Positions 39,275 to 50,660 of a stretch of DNA of 64,000 nt are shown piece after piece (within the stretch, counting starts at the first letter, position 1; each line of letters starts with the position of its first letter). The notes beneath the pieces were generated by a model. That model worked only from the letters and a program-made list of their open reading frames with translations. It was not told the origin of the DNA and made no database searches. A program made the translations under genes and the position numbers. Origin of the DNA: Amia ocellicauda (taxonomy: Eukaryota; Chordata; Actinopteri; Amiiformes; Amiidae); assembly GCF_036373705.1 (NCBI RefSeq), contig NC_089863.1, positions 24,114,917 through 24,178,916 of the forward strand, given 5' to 3'.

Positions 39275-39560
39275 AGGACGAAACAACACGAATAGTTGGG
39301 TGATTGAAAATGTAAATAAATCTCGATTAAAATCAACAATATCGACGATTAGCAGCTATGGGTGCGTGTACAGATCTCGGGCGGCGTGGACAAGGAAACG
39401 CAGAACTCTCTCTTCCGCGTTTGTAATCTGTAGTTCCACAGCCGGCCGTCCATTGGTTAGAGTCGGGGGGCGGGCCACCACAGGGAGCCAATCGGTGAGC
39501 GCGATGAGGATGACGTAGATTTTGTAGTCAGGAAGCGAGCGGGGAGAGTGGAGGCTCTTA
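39275..39560 (-). promoter_or_regulatory. SLC50A1 promoter region
   Basis: GC-rich and CpG-containing, upstream of the SLC50A1 start. It has a CCAAT box on the minus strand (complement of CCATTGG at 39450-39456), a GC box within GGGGGGCGGGCC at about 39465-39476, a second CCAAT on the plus strand at 39488-39492, and a CRE-like TGACGTA at 39511-39517. No TATA box is evident. Confidence 0.6.
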
Positions 39561-39899
39561 AAGGGCCGGCGGCTCAAATAGAGCATGCGTGTCGGGACGT
39601 GTGTCTATTATTATATCTGCGTGTGAGAACATGCACAGTATTTTTGTCTTGTAAGATATTAATAATTGTTATTATTATACCGTTCCGACATCTCCTGACA
39701 CAGCTCTCCCGTTTTGGCGCTTTTTATAATCGGATATCATCCAAAGTGATTGATTTAACAGATGAACAAGTTCAAAAGTCGACAATTCAGATAATGCCAT
39801 TGGGAAACTAGCAGTGAATACATACATAGTATACCATATTATTAGCATGGCATACTGTACTTCCTCATGTTTGTACCATGTGTTAACTGCAATTTTCCT

Positions 39900-40125
39900 G
39901 GTTGTTACCATCATTTAACCACATATTTATATGATTTTACCATGTTTGATTTTTTTTTCTGCAATTCTACATTTTTTCCAATGACGATATCATTTTCTTA
40001 CAATGCTTTTTCATGTTTTTACCACGTTTTTACAATGTTTTAACCATATTTTTACTACGGTTTTTAACATTTTTAACCATGATTTTACCCCATTTATTAG
40101 CATGATTTTGCCTTCTTTTGTTTGT
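39900..40125. repeat. Degenerate ACCATGTTTT-type repeat
   Basis: Loose repetition of ACCATGTTTTT / ACCACGTTTTT words of about 13 bp. It is probably an old decayed minisatellite. Confidence 0.55.
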
Positions 40126-40127
40126 AT

Positions 40128-40190
40128 AGCAGGGTCTCCAGCCCTGTTCCTGGAGAGACACTGTCCAGTCCAGTCCAGCAGGATCTCCAG
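40128..40190. repeat. Single diverged unit of the 43-bp dispersed minisatellite
   Basis: GCAGGGTCTCCAGCCCTGTT, then CCTGGAGAGACACTGTCCAG and further CCAGT words. It matches the units at 19510 and 50868 and stands directly before the retrotransposon remnant. Confidence 0.8.
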
Positions 40191-40264
40191 TAGTGAAATT
40201 AAAAGTAAAACAATAAGCAGATATACTGTACTATATGAGCAAATTATCAGGCTGGGTGTAACAC

Positions 40265-40985
40265 TATAATTACACTATGGGAGGAACAGATCTAGATGAA
40301 GTAAAGCATGAGAAAGACCTAGGAGTCTATGTGGACTCCTCACTTTCTCCATCCAAACAGTGTGGGGAAGCAATAAAAAAGGCACACAGGATGCTAGGGT
40401 ATATTGTCAAAAGTGTAGAATTGAGAACAAGGGCAGTGATGTTCAGACTGTACAATGCGCTAGTTAGAGCTCATCTGGATACTGTGGACAGTTCTGGGCT
40501 CCACACTTCAAGAAAGATATCGCTGCTCTAGAGGCAGTTCAGAGGAGAGCAACCAGACTTATTCCAGGTCTGAAGGGAAAGTCCTACTGAGAGACTGAGG
40601 GAACTGAACCTTTTCACCCTGGAACAGAGGAGACTACGTGGGGACTTGATCCAAGTCTTCAAAATCATGAAAGGCATCGACCACATCAAACCAGAGGAGC
40701 TTTTCCAGATCAGCAGGGACACACGCACCCGGGGACACAAATGGAAATTGGGCTTCAAGGCATTCAAGACAGAAAACAGGAGACACTTCTTCACACAGAG
40801 AGGCGTCACAATCTGAACAAACTCCCCAGCGATGTGGCTGAAGAGACAATTTGGGAACATTTATAAACAGACTGGATAGGATCCTTGGATCACTCAGTTA
40901 TTAATGGACACCAAACAAGCACGATGGGGCGAATGGACTCCTCTCGATTGGACACTTTCTTATGTTTCTTATGTTTCTAACAGTT
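40265..40985 (+). mobile_element. Decayed 3' end of a CR1/L2-like non-LTR retrotransposon
   Basis: The translated plus strand shows the C-terminal end of a LINE reverse transcriptase. KDLGVYVDSSLSPSKQC and KKAHRMLGYI appear in one frame (from 40277). After a frame break near 40480, pieces like LEQRRLRGDLIQVFKIM and the ...FFTQRG / NLFTLEQ region appear in others. A TTTCTTATG-type simple-repeat tail at about 40963-40980 marks the 3' end, as in CR1/L2-like elements. It has frameshifts, is 5' truncated and cannot be active. The family is inferred from these motifs, not from a library match. Confidence 0.85.
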
Positions 40986-43386
40986 CTGTAGTCAGTGTGG
41001 ATAGGTCACTGTGTGGAAAGCTCAGTGTAATCACGTCAGTGTGTGATTAGGTAATTGTGCAGTCAAGTCAAATTGAAGTATGAGTTTTCAGAGAGGTATA
41101 GTTTAGCACTTACTTTCTTGCTCTGCTGAGAATTAAACCCCCACGATCGACCCACACAGTTACAGTCCTGTCCAATCACTGACCAATGTTTGATTTTCCC
41201 AGGATCAGAGAGAGAGGGAGAGATAGTGATGGTATTTTCACACCTGGGTGTCAATGTCCTCTCACCCTCTCCTCTCTTTTATTCACCTCCAGGCACCCTT
41301 TCTCGCACGCCATACCCCCCCAACACACTCTCTCTCTCTCCCTCTCTTGGTCCCTGCCCCCCTCTCCCCATCCCTCAGTGTAGGAAATTCCTGTCAGGCG
41401 GGTTAGTAAAAAGTTTTAACAGGGATGCAAACAGTGGAGTTTTAGAGAGAGAGAGAGAGAGAGAAGATGGAGAGCAAAGAGAGATGGAGAGACAAAACAA
41501 ACAAACAAAAAAAGATCAGTTTATTGAGAGGGAGAGGGAGAGCAGAGAGAGAGAGAGAAAGAGAATGAAAGGTAAACCATTATATAAACTCAAAAGAAAA
41601 AACCAAGGGTAGCACTTTTTTTTTTTTTTTTTAATAACTTTTTTATTTAAATTTTTTTAAGCATTTTTGTTTTCCAGTTATCAAATGTATCACTTTTATA
41701 TATTCATATATATATATGTACACATTTTTACATGACATTTTACAGTTTACATACAACCTTTACAAAAACAAACCAAAAAAAAAAAAAAAAAAAAAGAGAA
41801 AACATGAGACGGACAGACAGACAGCCCCGTCAGACAGCGGTCACCTGTTCAGTGCATCAACGAACCGCTGAAGCCAATTAATTCCATTAGTTCATTAATA
41901 CGCCGTGTCTGAAATGCATCTGGCTTGGAGCGGATGTGCTGCAGCTATCTGGACCCGGCGTCCGTCCGTCGTCTCTGCGTCTGTCCTTAAACAACCCCCA
42001 CCACACCACACAGCAGTCCCCCAAATTTCACCTCAGCCTGCAAGGTGAGTGACTCTGTGCGGTGTGTGTGTCAGTGTGCGTCTCTCTGTGTCAGCGTGTC
42101 AGTGTGTGTATCAGTGTCTCTTTGTGTCAGCGTGTCTCAAGAGGGTCTCTCTCTGCGTCTGTTTGTGTATCAGTGTCAGCGTGCGTCTCAGTGGCTCTCT
42201 CCATGTAAGCGTGTCAGTGTGTGTCTCTGTCTCTCTCCATGTAAGCGTGTCAGTGTGCGTCTCTCTCCGTGTCAGCGTGCCTCTCAGTGTCAGAGTGTCA
42301 GTGTGTGTGGGGGGTGTAAGGAGGTGCTACAGTAGGGAGACCAGCTTCCCTGCTCTAATGAATTCTTCTCACAGTTTTTGGCAGAATCTTTCCGGTCCTT
42401 CTCTCCCCCCTCCCCCGATCTCTGGCAGTAAAACCCAGCTTTGCTTTGCCGTTGTGTGTGTTTGTTTGTTTGCTGTGACAATAAAGACCGACAAACAAAA
42501 CACAGACCAAACAAAACTCACTGCCAGAGCCCCATCAACTAACCCACAGTTATCCAGTGAAAAGCTAATCTCCAGCTCTCCCTCTCTCCCCTCCATGTGC
42601 TACATTAGGATATACACCTTAGTCTAGAGAAAATAATAATAAAAACAAAAAAATGTATAAACCGATAAAGCAGGTTGAGATGAATTCCTTTGGCTTCAAA
42701 GACGAGAACTGAAAAAAAACAAAAACGATCAGAGCTGTTAACAGTGACGATGTGTGGACACAAGTGTAGTATATTGAACTGTAGTGTAGTATATTGTAGT
42801 AAAATGTGTACTGAACTGTGCTGTAGTAAAATGTAGTGTACTGTAGTGTAGTGTAGTATACTGGGCTGCACGTCAATTGTTTTAACAGTCTCTCCTGGCG
42901 TCAGAAGCCAAAACGCACGGAAACAAAATACAAAAATCAAAAACGAGCGAAGCAGCGAGGAGGACGACCACAAAACACAACAAAAAATTCAAATGAAACG
43001 CAAGCGGCGGCTTGGAGCCATAGAACTGGTTCTCTGCAGTCTGTGCGCCGCTCTCTCAGGGAAGGAGGGGTGATGAGAAGATGGATGGCAGTTCCCTCCC
43101 TCTCTCGAGTTGAAGGCGAGTGTGTGTGGGTGGGGGTGACAGTCCGGTTTCTGTCTCTGATGTGCGGAGAGGAGCACAAGAGCTCCGAGCAGCATTCCAG
43201 CCACAGCGGGAGGGTTTGGGCCCTCTCTCTCTCCATCTTTCTCTCCTTCTGTGCGCGCGCCAATGTCCAGCACTGGCCTGACAGTAGTGTTCAGTTCAGT
43301 GTGGCCCTCCCAGGACACCGTAGTGTTATTATATCTTCTTCTTCTTCTTCTTCTTCTTTTCCCCCCTCAAGTTCCAGGCCTCATCC
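40986..43386 (-). other. EFNA1 3' untranslated region and downstream spacer
   Basis: Non-coding. It holds GA-rich patches (41440-41570), poly-T/A tracts (41619-41650 and 41777-41795), a GTGTCAGTGTGTCTC-type degenerate array (42050-42310) and AT-rich sequence. Minus-strand AATAAA hexamers lie at the complements of 41520-41525 and 41642-41647, and either could end a transcript of about 1.8 kb 3' UTR. No other gene is seen. Confidence 0.55.
42050..42312. repeat. Degenerate GTGTCAGTGTGTCTCTC array
   Basis: Imperfect copies of CATGTAAGCGTGTCAGTGTG and related TCTCTGTGTCAGC words, probably inside the EFNA1 3' region. Confidence 0.75.
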
Positions 43387-43514
43387 TCACAGTAACAGGG
43401 AGAGGAGGAGCACGGAGAGCAGGATGGAAGGGAGGAGCGAGAGCGGGAAGGCGCGGAGGCCGGAGCTGTTGCCCACACTCTTCAAGACGTCCGGTAGGAC
43501 CACTGCAGGGTCGT
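43387..43514 (-). CDS. efna1: EFNA1 exon 5 (GPI signal and stop)
   Basis: 128 bases, phase 1 in. It encodes DPAVVLPDVLKSVGNSSGLR and then a Leu/Ser-rich hydrophobic tail to TGA (complement of 43387-43389). Human EFNA1 has the same layout (DDPEVRVLHSIG..., hydrophobic end). Confidence 0.92.
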
Positions 43515-46500
43515 CTGTGGGGGGGGGGGGGGGAGAGAAAGAGGGAGAGAGGGGTTAATACACAGGGACTTTGTATATTTTGTGTGTGTGTTTGTGTCGG
43601 TCTGTCATTATCACAACCACGGTGTCTGTCTGGGTCTCCGTCAGTGCGTCGGTCGGGCGTTGAGTCGGTTATTCAGTTAGTCAGTCAGTGCGTTAGTGTG
43701 TTAGTCAGTGAGGGTGTGCGCAGAGTGTAGTTGCGTAGCTGTGTACCTGCAGGCAGTCTGGTCACAGGGTTGTGTACCCCACCTCCCACTCGGGGCTCCT
43801 GAGCTCCTGCAACACAGCAGGAAAATCTACGTTATTAACCTTGTCATCATTATTCTTCTTATTCCGTTTACTAGCTAGGTTTCCACCCACTTAAACGAAC
43901 ACATTTTGTATGAAACTCATTAAGTTTGCGCGCATTTTCCAAGCCAAGGTGCGTTTCCTTGCCTCATCAGGACCAAAATATGTAAAAATATTTAAAATTT
44001 CAACATCATTTCCTGCCAAAGCACTTAGTCTTTGGCACGACTGCAAATGTATTCGACAAGGCACCGGTAATCGGTAAAACCGTTTCCACTGGCATTTGTC
44101 ACACAACCGACTGATTCGGCGGAGGAAAAATCCACCCCGGACGAACACAAAAACTTTCAGTCCACATTTACGGAATCCAGTGGACATTCTGGGTTTTCAT
44201 TGTCATCGTTTCAATTCGACAGGACTTTTAATGGCAAAAAGAGGCTTGATGGAAAGCTGACAAGTGTAAATATCATCATTAGTATTATTATTAATATTAT
44301 TAATATCATTAATATCATCATTATAACTCATGAGGGGGTTCCCATGTTCTCTCACCTGTCTTTGCAACGACCTCAACCTGCAGCCTGAGGCAGCTCTCTC
44401 CGTGGTGATGGATGGGCTTGGCTGTGAGGGGACAGAGAGCGAGGGGTTAACACACAGCTCTGCAGCAATAAATATGACACACACACACACACTCTCACTC
44501 ACACACACACACACACACACACACCCCAGTCCAGCCCCTTGACACTCACACACGTAGTAGTAAGTCTCGCCAGGCCGGAACTCCTTGCCCAGGGTGAAGG
44601 GGGTGTAGCGCTGGAACTTCTCGGAGAAGCGCTCGGGCCCGTGGGGGGCGAAGGGCCGGTCACACTCCCAGCGCAGCTCCTGGGGGCCCCCGGCACGGCA
44701 GGCCAGGAAGTCGTCGCGCTCCACGGAGTACAGGGCGTAGCGCTCCGCCTCACTGGACGGCACGGCCCCGTGGGCGTAGTGCGGGCACACAATGTCCAGG
44801 TAGTCGTTGAGCTGCACGGAGACGCGGTACTCGTCCCACAGGAACCTGGGAGAGGGAGAGAGAGTGGGGGAGCGCCAGGTTAGGCAAGAAAAAATACACA
44901 ACACGCATGCTACAAACCGCTGACACGCAAATACCGACACGCACACTCACACCGCAGACAGACAGACGCGCAGTCGCAACGCGGAGACACGCAGACTGGC
45001 TCGGCTGGTCCAACTCGTTTATTTTGACAAGTCCTTCAAATTCTCTTCTCTTCTCTCTCACACACACACACACACACACTCCCTCCCTCCTGTTGTTTTA
45101 AGAGGCCGTGTGTTGTTTTAAGGTTTTAAGTTTCACCCAAACTGTAATTCTCATGGTGCCAAATGTCCTCGTCCTCGTCCTCTCCCTCCCTCCCTCCCTC
45201 CCTCCCTCTCCGTCTCTCTGGGTTTATGATGCCGTGAGTTCTGTCCAGTTTACTGACCCCTCTGGCTCCTACGACTCCAGACGCTACGTTCGGTCAGACA
45301 GACCGGCTCCGTGGACCCACCCCACACACAGAGACGCTGAGACACGCTCACACACGGGGACACGCTCCCTCTCTCCCGCTGAAAGGCGTGATCGCAGCAG
45401 CAGCAGACCCCGTGGTGATTGTGGCACGGTAGGAGCTGCGGCTGTAGACTACACACGAGTGCGGAGACTTCATGGCACCACGCAGCCCAAGAACACTTGA
45501 CCTCTAACCTCCCACTCCTGACCTCTGACCCCCTCCGCGCTCCCGAAAGCGTGGTTTTAACTGAACTAACTAATTCTGCAGGAGACTGTGCCCACAGTCG
45601 ACTGGGGGGGAGAGGGAGAGAGAGACTAATGTGCAAACAATGGACAGCAGATACCATCTCAATTTTGTATAAACCTGTGATTACAGCACCTGCCCCCCAC
45701 CCCTCCGACTTCCATTATCTCTCCCTCCATCCCTCTCTCTCTCTGTGCAGATTAACATCTCTGTGCAGGGAGGGCAGGCCGAGGTCCGGCTGTGTGTCCG
45801 CACTGTCCTAGGCTCGGGGTGAGGAGAGGCGGAGGAGTGGGGGGAGTAGATAGGTGCTAAATTAGCTGTAATTAAAGTTTAAAGAAGATCTAAGAGTTGC
45901 CCCTGGGCGGGGGGTAATTAGAACCCACACCTCCCCCCAGGGCACTGGCACCATGGGTGGATAAGGGAGGGGCAGGAGGGCCGGGGGAGGGGGCAGTAAC
46001 ACCCGATCTCTCTCTCTCGGTCTGTCTCAGTCTGTCTCTCTCTCTCTCTCGGTCCATCTTCCTCTCCTCCTCTCTCCCTGTCTTTCCCCCAGCTTCTTTT
46101 TAACCCGTTTGTTGATTGAGGTTTACAGACTCTATTCAACCCCCCCTGAGCCCCATATTAACCATTTACAGACTAATTACAGGCTAATTAGGTGGAAGAA
46201 AGAGAGGGGGCAACACAAACGTGACCCCCCCGCCATCTCTCTCAGACCTCTCCCCTCCATCTCTCTCAGTCAGAGAGAGAGAGAGAGAAAAATGTGTTCC
46301 CATACTTCTGCCATTAACACTGCTCTCAGAAACACACAGACTCCCCCTCACATGCCATCTGCCTGCCTGGCACTCGATTGCCCCCCCCCACACACACACA
46401 CACACACAACCAAGTCACAAACGGAAAGCAGAGCCATACGACTGATGCAGCACTGCGGAGCTGACAATGCGGTGTGCCTCGATTGTTGCCCTATTATCAT

Positions 46501-49500
46501 TGTTAACATCGCCCGACTCCATCTATCCCGTGTCGCTCTATTCACCAGCTCGCCCGAGGGGAGGGAGGAGGAGGAGAGAGCGAGAGATACAAAATACCGA
46601 AAAAGAAAGAGGGGAAAAAAAAAACAGACAAAGACAACCTGGGGATAGGAGAGAGAGGGAGGAAGAGAGAGGAGGAGAGAGAGAGAGAGGTGGGCTTTCA
46701 GTCTTGTTGTTCACTGATGGAATGTGAATGATGGTGGGGGGGGTCACGAGGGTCAGCCAGGCTGTCAGTTAATGCACAATCGCACACATACACACACACT
46801 GACTCCACACTCGGGGAAAATACACTCGCACTTAACTATTACACTTCACTATTGTACACTAGCAGGGTCCGCAACATCAAAGCACGGCAATGAAAACTAG
46901 AAACAGCAGTCCAGTCCAGTCAGTGACTCTGCTATAGAGTCCAGTCCAGTCAGTGACTCTGCTATAGAGCCCAGTCCAGTCCAGTCAGTGACTCTGCTAT
47001 AGAGTCCAGTCCAGTCCAGTCAGTGACTCTGCTATAGAGTCCAGTCCAGTCCAGTCAGTGACTCTGCTATAGAGTCCAGTCCAGTCCAGTCAGTGACTCT
47101 GCTATAGAGTCCAGTCCAGTCCAGTCAGTGACTCTGCTATAGAGTCCAGTCCAGTCAGTGACTATGCTATAGAGTCCAGTCCAGTCAGTGACTATGCTAT
47201 AGAGTCCAGTCCAGTCAGTGACTCTGCTATAGAGTCCAGTCCAGTCAGTGTCTCTGCTATAGAGTCCAGTCCAGTCCAGTCAGTGTCTCTGCTATAGAGT
47301 CCAGTCCAGTCCAGTCAGTGTCTCTGCTATAGAGTCCAGTCCAGTCCAGTCAGTGTCTCTGCTATAGAGTCCAGTCCAGTCCAGTCAGTGTCTCTGCTAT
47401 AGAGTCCAGTCCAGTCCAGTCAGTGACTCTGCTATAGAGTCCAGTCCAGTCCAGTCAGTGTCTCTGCTGCAGTCCAGTCAGTTACATTTCAATTCAGTTC
47501 ACACAACTAATCTACATAAATCATTATGCATGGAAATAAAAACAAAACGCAGTACAAAATCGCCAGCACTGCCGCCATGACACCAATTAACCGCAACTCT
47601 TACATGCTCGGCCATTAACTCCCATCTATCCGATTTCATTACAAGTGATCATTCTAGCGTCGCTCTCCAGCGGAATGCAAAGGCATTCCGGGTCATTATG
47701 GGACGGTTGACAGGGCCTATGTTTCGCGGGGGCCCGAGTAATCCGGGCGTCAATGCCGGGGGATTAGAGTCGCGGCCATCCGTTAACGAGGAGCCTATTC
47801 AGGGGTAACAGACCCGAACAAACGCGGCCTCCGAGATGGGGGGGCCCCGAGAGAGAGAGACAGGCGGGCAGGCCGGGGCACAAAGTGGCACCGACACAAT
47901 TCATGGTTACATCGGCGCAAAACGACAACAAATAGTGCTTTGAAGACTCTGGGGGGGAAGAGAGAGAGAGAGAGAGAGGGGTGGGGGGAGAGAAAAAGAG
48001 AGTGGGGGATGGGGCACATTCTTGTGCACGGGGAAGAGAGAAGAGAAAGACGGAATCGAAAAACAAGAGATCCGAGGGAGAGGGGTTTTCGAGTCAGGCA
48101 ACAGCGCTGTTCTGCAGAGAGGAAAAAAAAAAAAAAAAAAGTATAAAAGGTCGTTGTACTGGAGGCAATAAATGCGTTAGCTGTGCTGCCTGCACAGCGA
48201 TGGCAGTATTTGAACAGGGGACCTGAGCGAAGGGAGAGAGGCTGCTTAAAAAGTTTGCCAACAGTCGCGGCCTTTGCAGTTGCTATGGTGACTCGCATGA
48301 CTGGAAGAACCTGGGAGTTTAAGCCCAACTATTAATAATAATCAAATCATCATTATTATGATTCCAACGGACCTGTAGAGACAGGTTTGACAGTCTGATC
48401 TGATACAGAAGGGCGGTTTCAAAGTTTTTTTTAACAAGAAGAGACTCAACCCCCCCCCTCCCCAGTGTCGCCTCTCATCTCTGTCCATCTGCATCCTGCA
48501 TTTCTGTTGCTGTCTCTCTCGCTCTCTGCCAGTTTCCTCTCCCCTCTTTGTCCCTGAACTGTTCCCTATCCTCCCGTCGGCCCCCCTCCCCGTCCCCGTC
48601 CCCGCTGTTCAGAGAGGCGTTGTCGCTCTCGAACACCCGACAGGCGAAAGAGGAAAAAAATAGGATTCGCCCCGGCACGGTAACGGCTTGGCCTCGCCCG
48701 GGTCACACCCGCCTCGACGCCACGCTCCTCCAGACTAGACCGACCGGGTGGCTGCTCGCCCTCCCCCAAGGCGCTCGATGTTTGTTATTTGTACAACGTG
48801 ACACACAGTATATTTGGTATACCTGGTCCTGATACGATTATGATTATTATTATTAATTGTCAAAATTGTTAGAGTGGGTGTAAACGAGTTATTATAAAGT
48901 TGCCCGATATTGATATAAATGAATGAACAGCTGGCCGCTAGGTGGCAGTAGGGGACCGAGATTTTACACTGTACAGAACGCTGTATAGTAACTGTACACC
49001 ACTACCTGCATGATAAATCACATACCAGAAATCGGCCAATCACAGAGCAGCGTTTCCGAACATTCCTATACCCCTTGTGTATAAACGTCTTCCTGTTCAG
49101 CAGTGCAGAATCACAGGATGTACAATTTGTTCTTAACACTTTCGTTACCAATGTGAACACAACGCAGACCGCTCAATTACAGGGGGTCCGGGGACGAAAC
49201 ATTTGGACATGGAGAGAAGAGGGGGCTGATTGTAAGATCTGACAACACATAAATCCGCTGCCAAAGATATGTGTGCGTCTAAATCATTGCGTGTGTGATT
49301 TGCAATAAGTGAATAGGTTGTGTGAAGGGTGTCTCTTATTGTACAAGATGTTATTTCACTCCAAACTGCATGGGATGACATCTCTTCTACAATTAGAGAC
49401 ACCCTTCACAACACCTATTAACCTACACACACACACACACCATTCGTTACACAAGAGAACGAAAAAGAAAAAAAGGCAAGTGCGAATGCAAGGGAAAGTG

Positions 49501-50602
49501 AAGGAAAATAGGGGGAAAGACAGTGAAAGAAGCTAGAGAAGGAGAAAAATTAAATAGAACTACGTACGGTTCTTATCACTGCACGGAAATGTACTGTACT
49601 GCACTTACTGCACTAATCACTGCATGGAAATGTACTGCACTGCACTGCACTGGAATGTATTGTACTGCACTTACTGTACAAATCACTGCACTGAAATGTA
49701 CTGTATGCACTTACTTCACGGAAATGTACTGTACTTCACTTATCACTGCATGGAAATGTACTGCACTGCACTAATCACTGCACCAAAATGTACTGCACTG
49801 CACTAATCACTGCACCAAAATGTACTGCACTGCACTAATCACTGCACCAAAATGTACTGCACTGCACTTACTGTACTAATCACTGCACCGAAATGTACTG
49901 TACTTACTGCACTGAAATGTACTGTACTGCACTTACTGCACTAATAACTGCACCGTACTATAATCACTGCAAGCGGCACACTCACTCACACACACACACA
50001 CCCTCTCCCACCTCGGCACTAAATCCTCAGCCCGGCAATAATGACAATAACACCACCGAGGCGTCCGTGTGAACTAGTGCGTTAATGGAACCCCCTGTAC
50101 GTCCCCGTCCCCCCCCCAGCCCCCACTCCCGGAGAGGAAACGCAGTGCGACGAGAACAGAGACAGAACCAAATACGCAAGATCAACAACAACAACAATAG
50201 TAATAGTAATAGTAGAGAGGCAGGTTGGTGAGAACTCAGGAAGCCGCGAGTGGGAGAGGGGAAGTCTGTGCCTAGGATAAGAGGGGGAGAGGAAGAACAC
50301 AGAGAGAGGGGCGGGGGGGGGGTGTAAGGGAGCTGAGAAAGTGAGGAGGAAGAGAGGGAGAAAAAAAGGGAAAGTAGGGAGAAAGAGAAAGAGGGGGTAA
50401 GTCAAGAGAAAAAGAGTGAGAGAATGAAGGAAAGCAAACTGAGAAGGAAGGGGGGAATCCCTGTTAATCCCCATTCTGTCCCCCCATCCCCCCCAGATCA
50501 GGAAAACAGCGTGTCCGGTGAACAATACAGAGAACTGTTCGCACACAGACTCTCACACACGCACACACACGCCCCTGCATGCACTCTCACGCACACATCC
50601 AA

Positions 50603-50660
<58 letters not shown>

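Noticed and set aside
39213-39518. 101-codon plus-strand frame across the SLC50A1 start
   Set aside because: It is antisense to SLC50A1 exon 1 and its promoter, which explain the sequence fully.
44539-44883. 114-codon plus-strand frame over EFNA1 exon 2
   Set aside because: It is the shadow of the GC-rich ephrin exon on the opposite strand.
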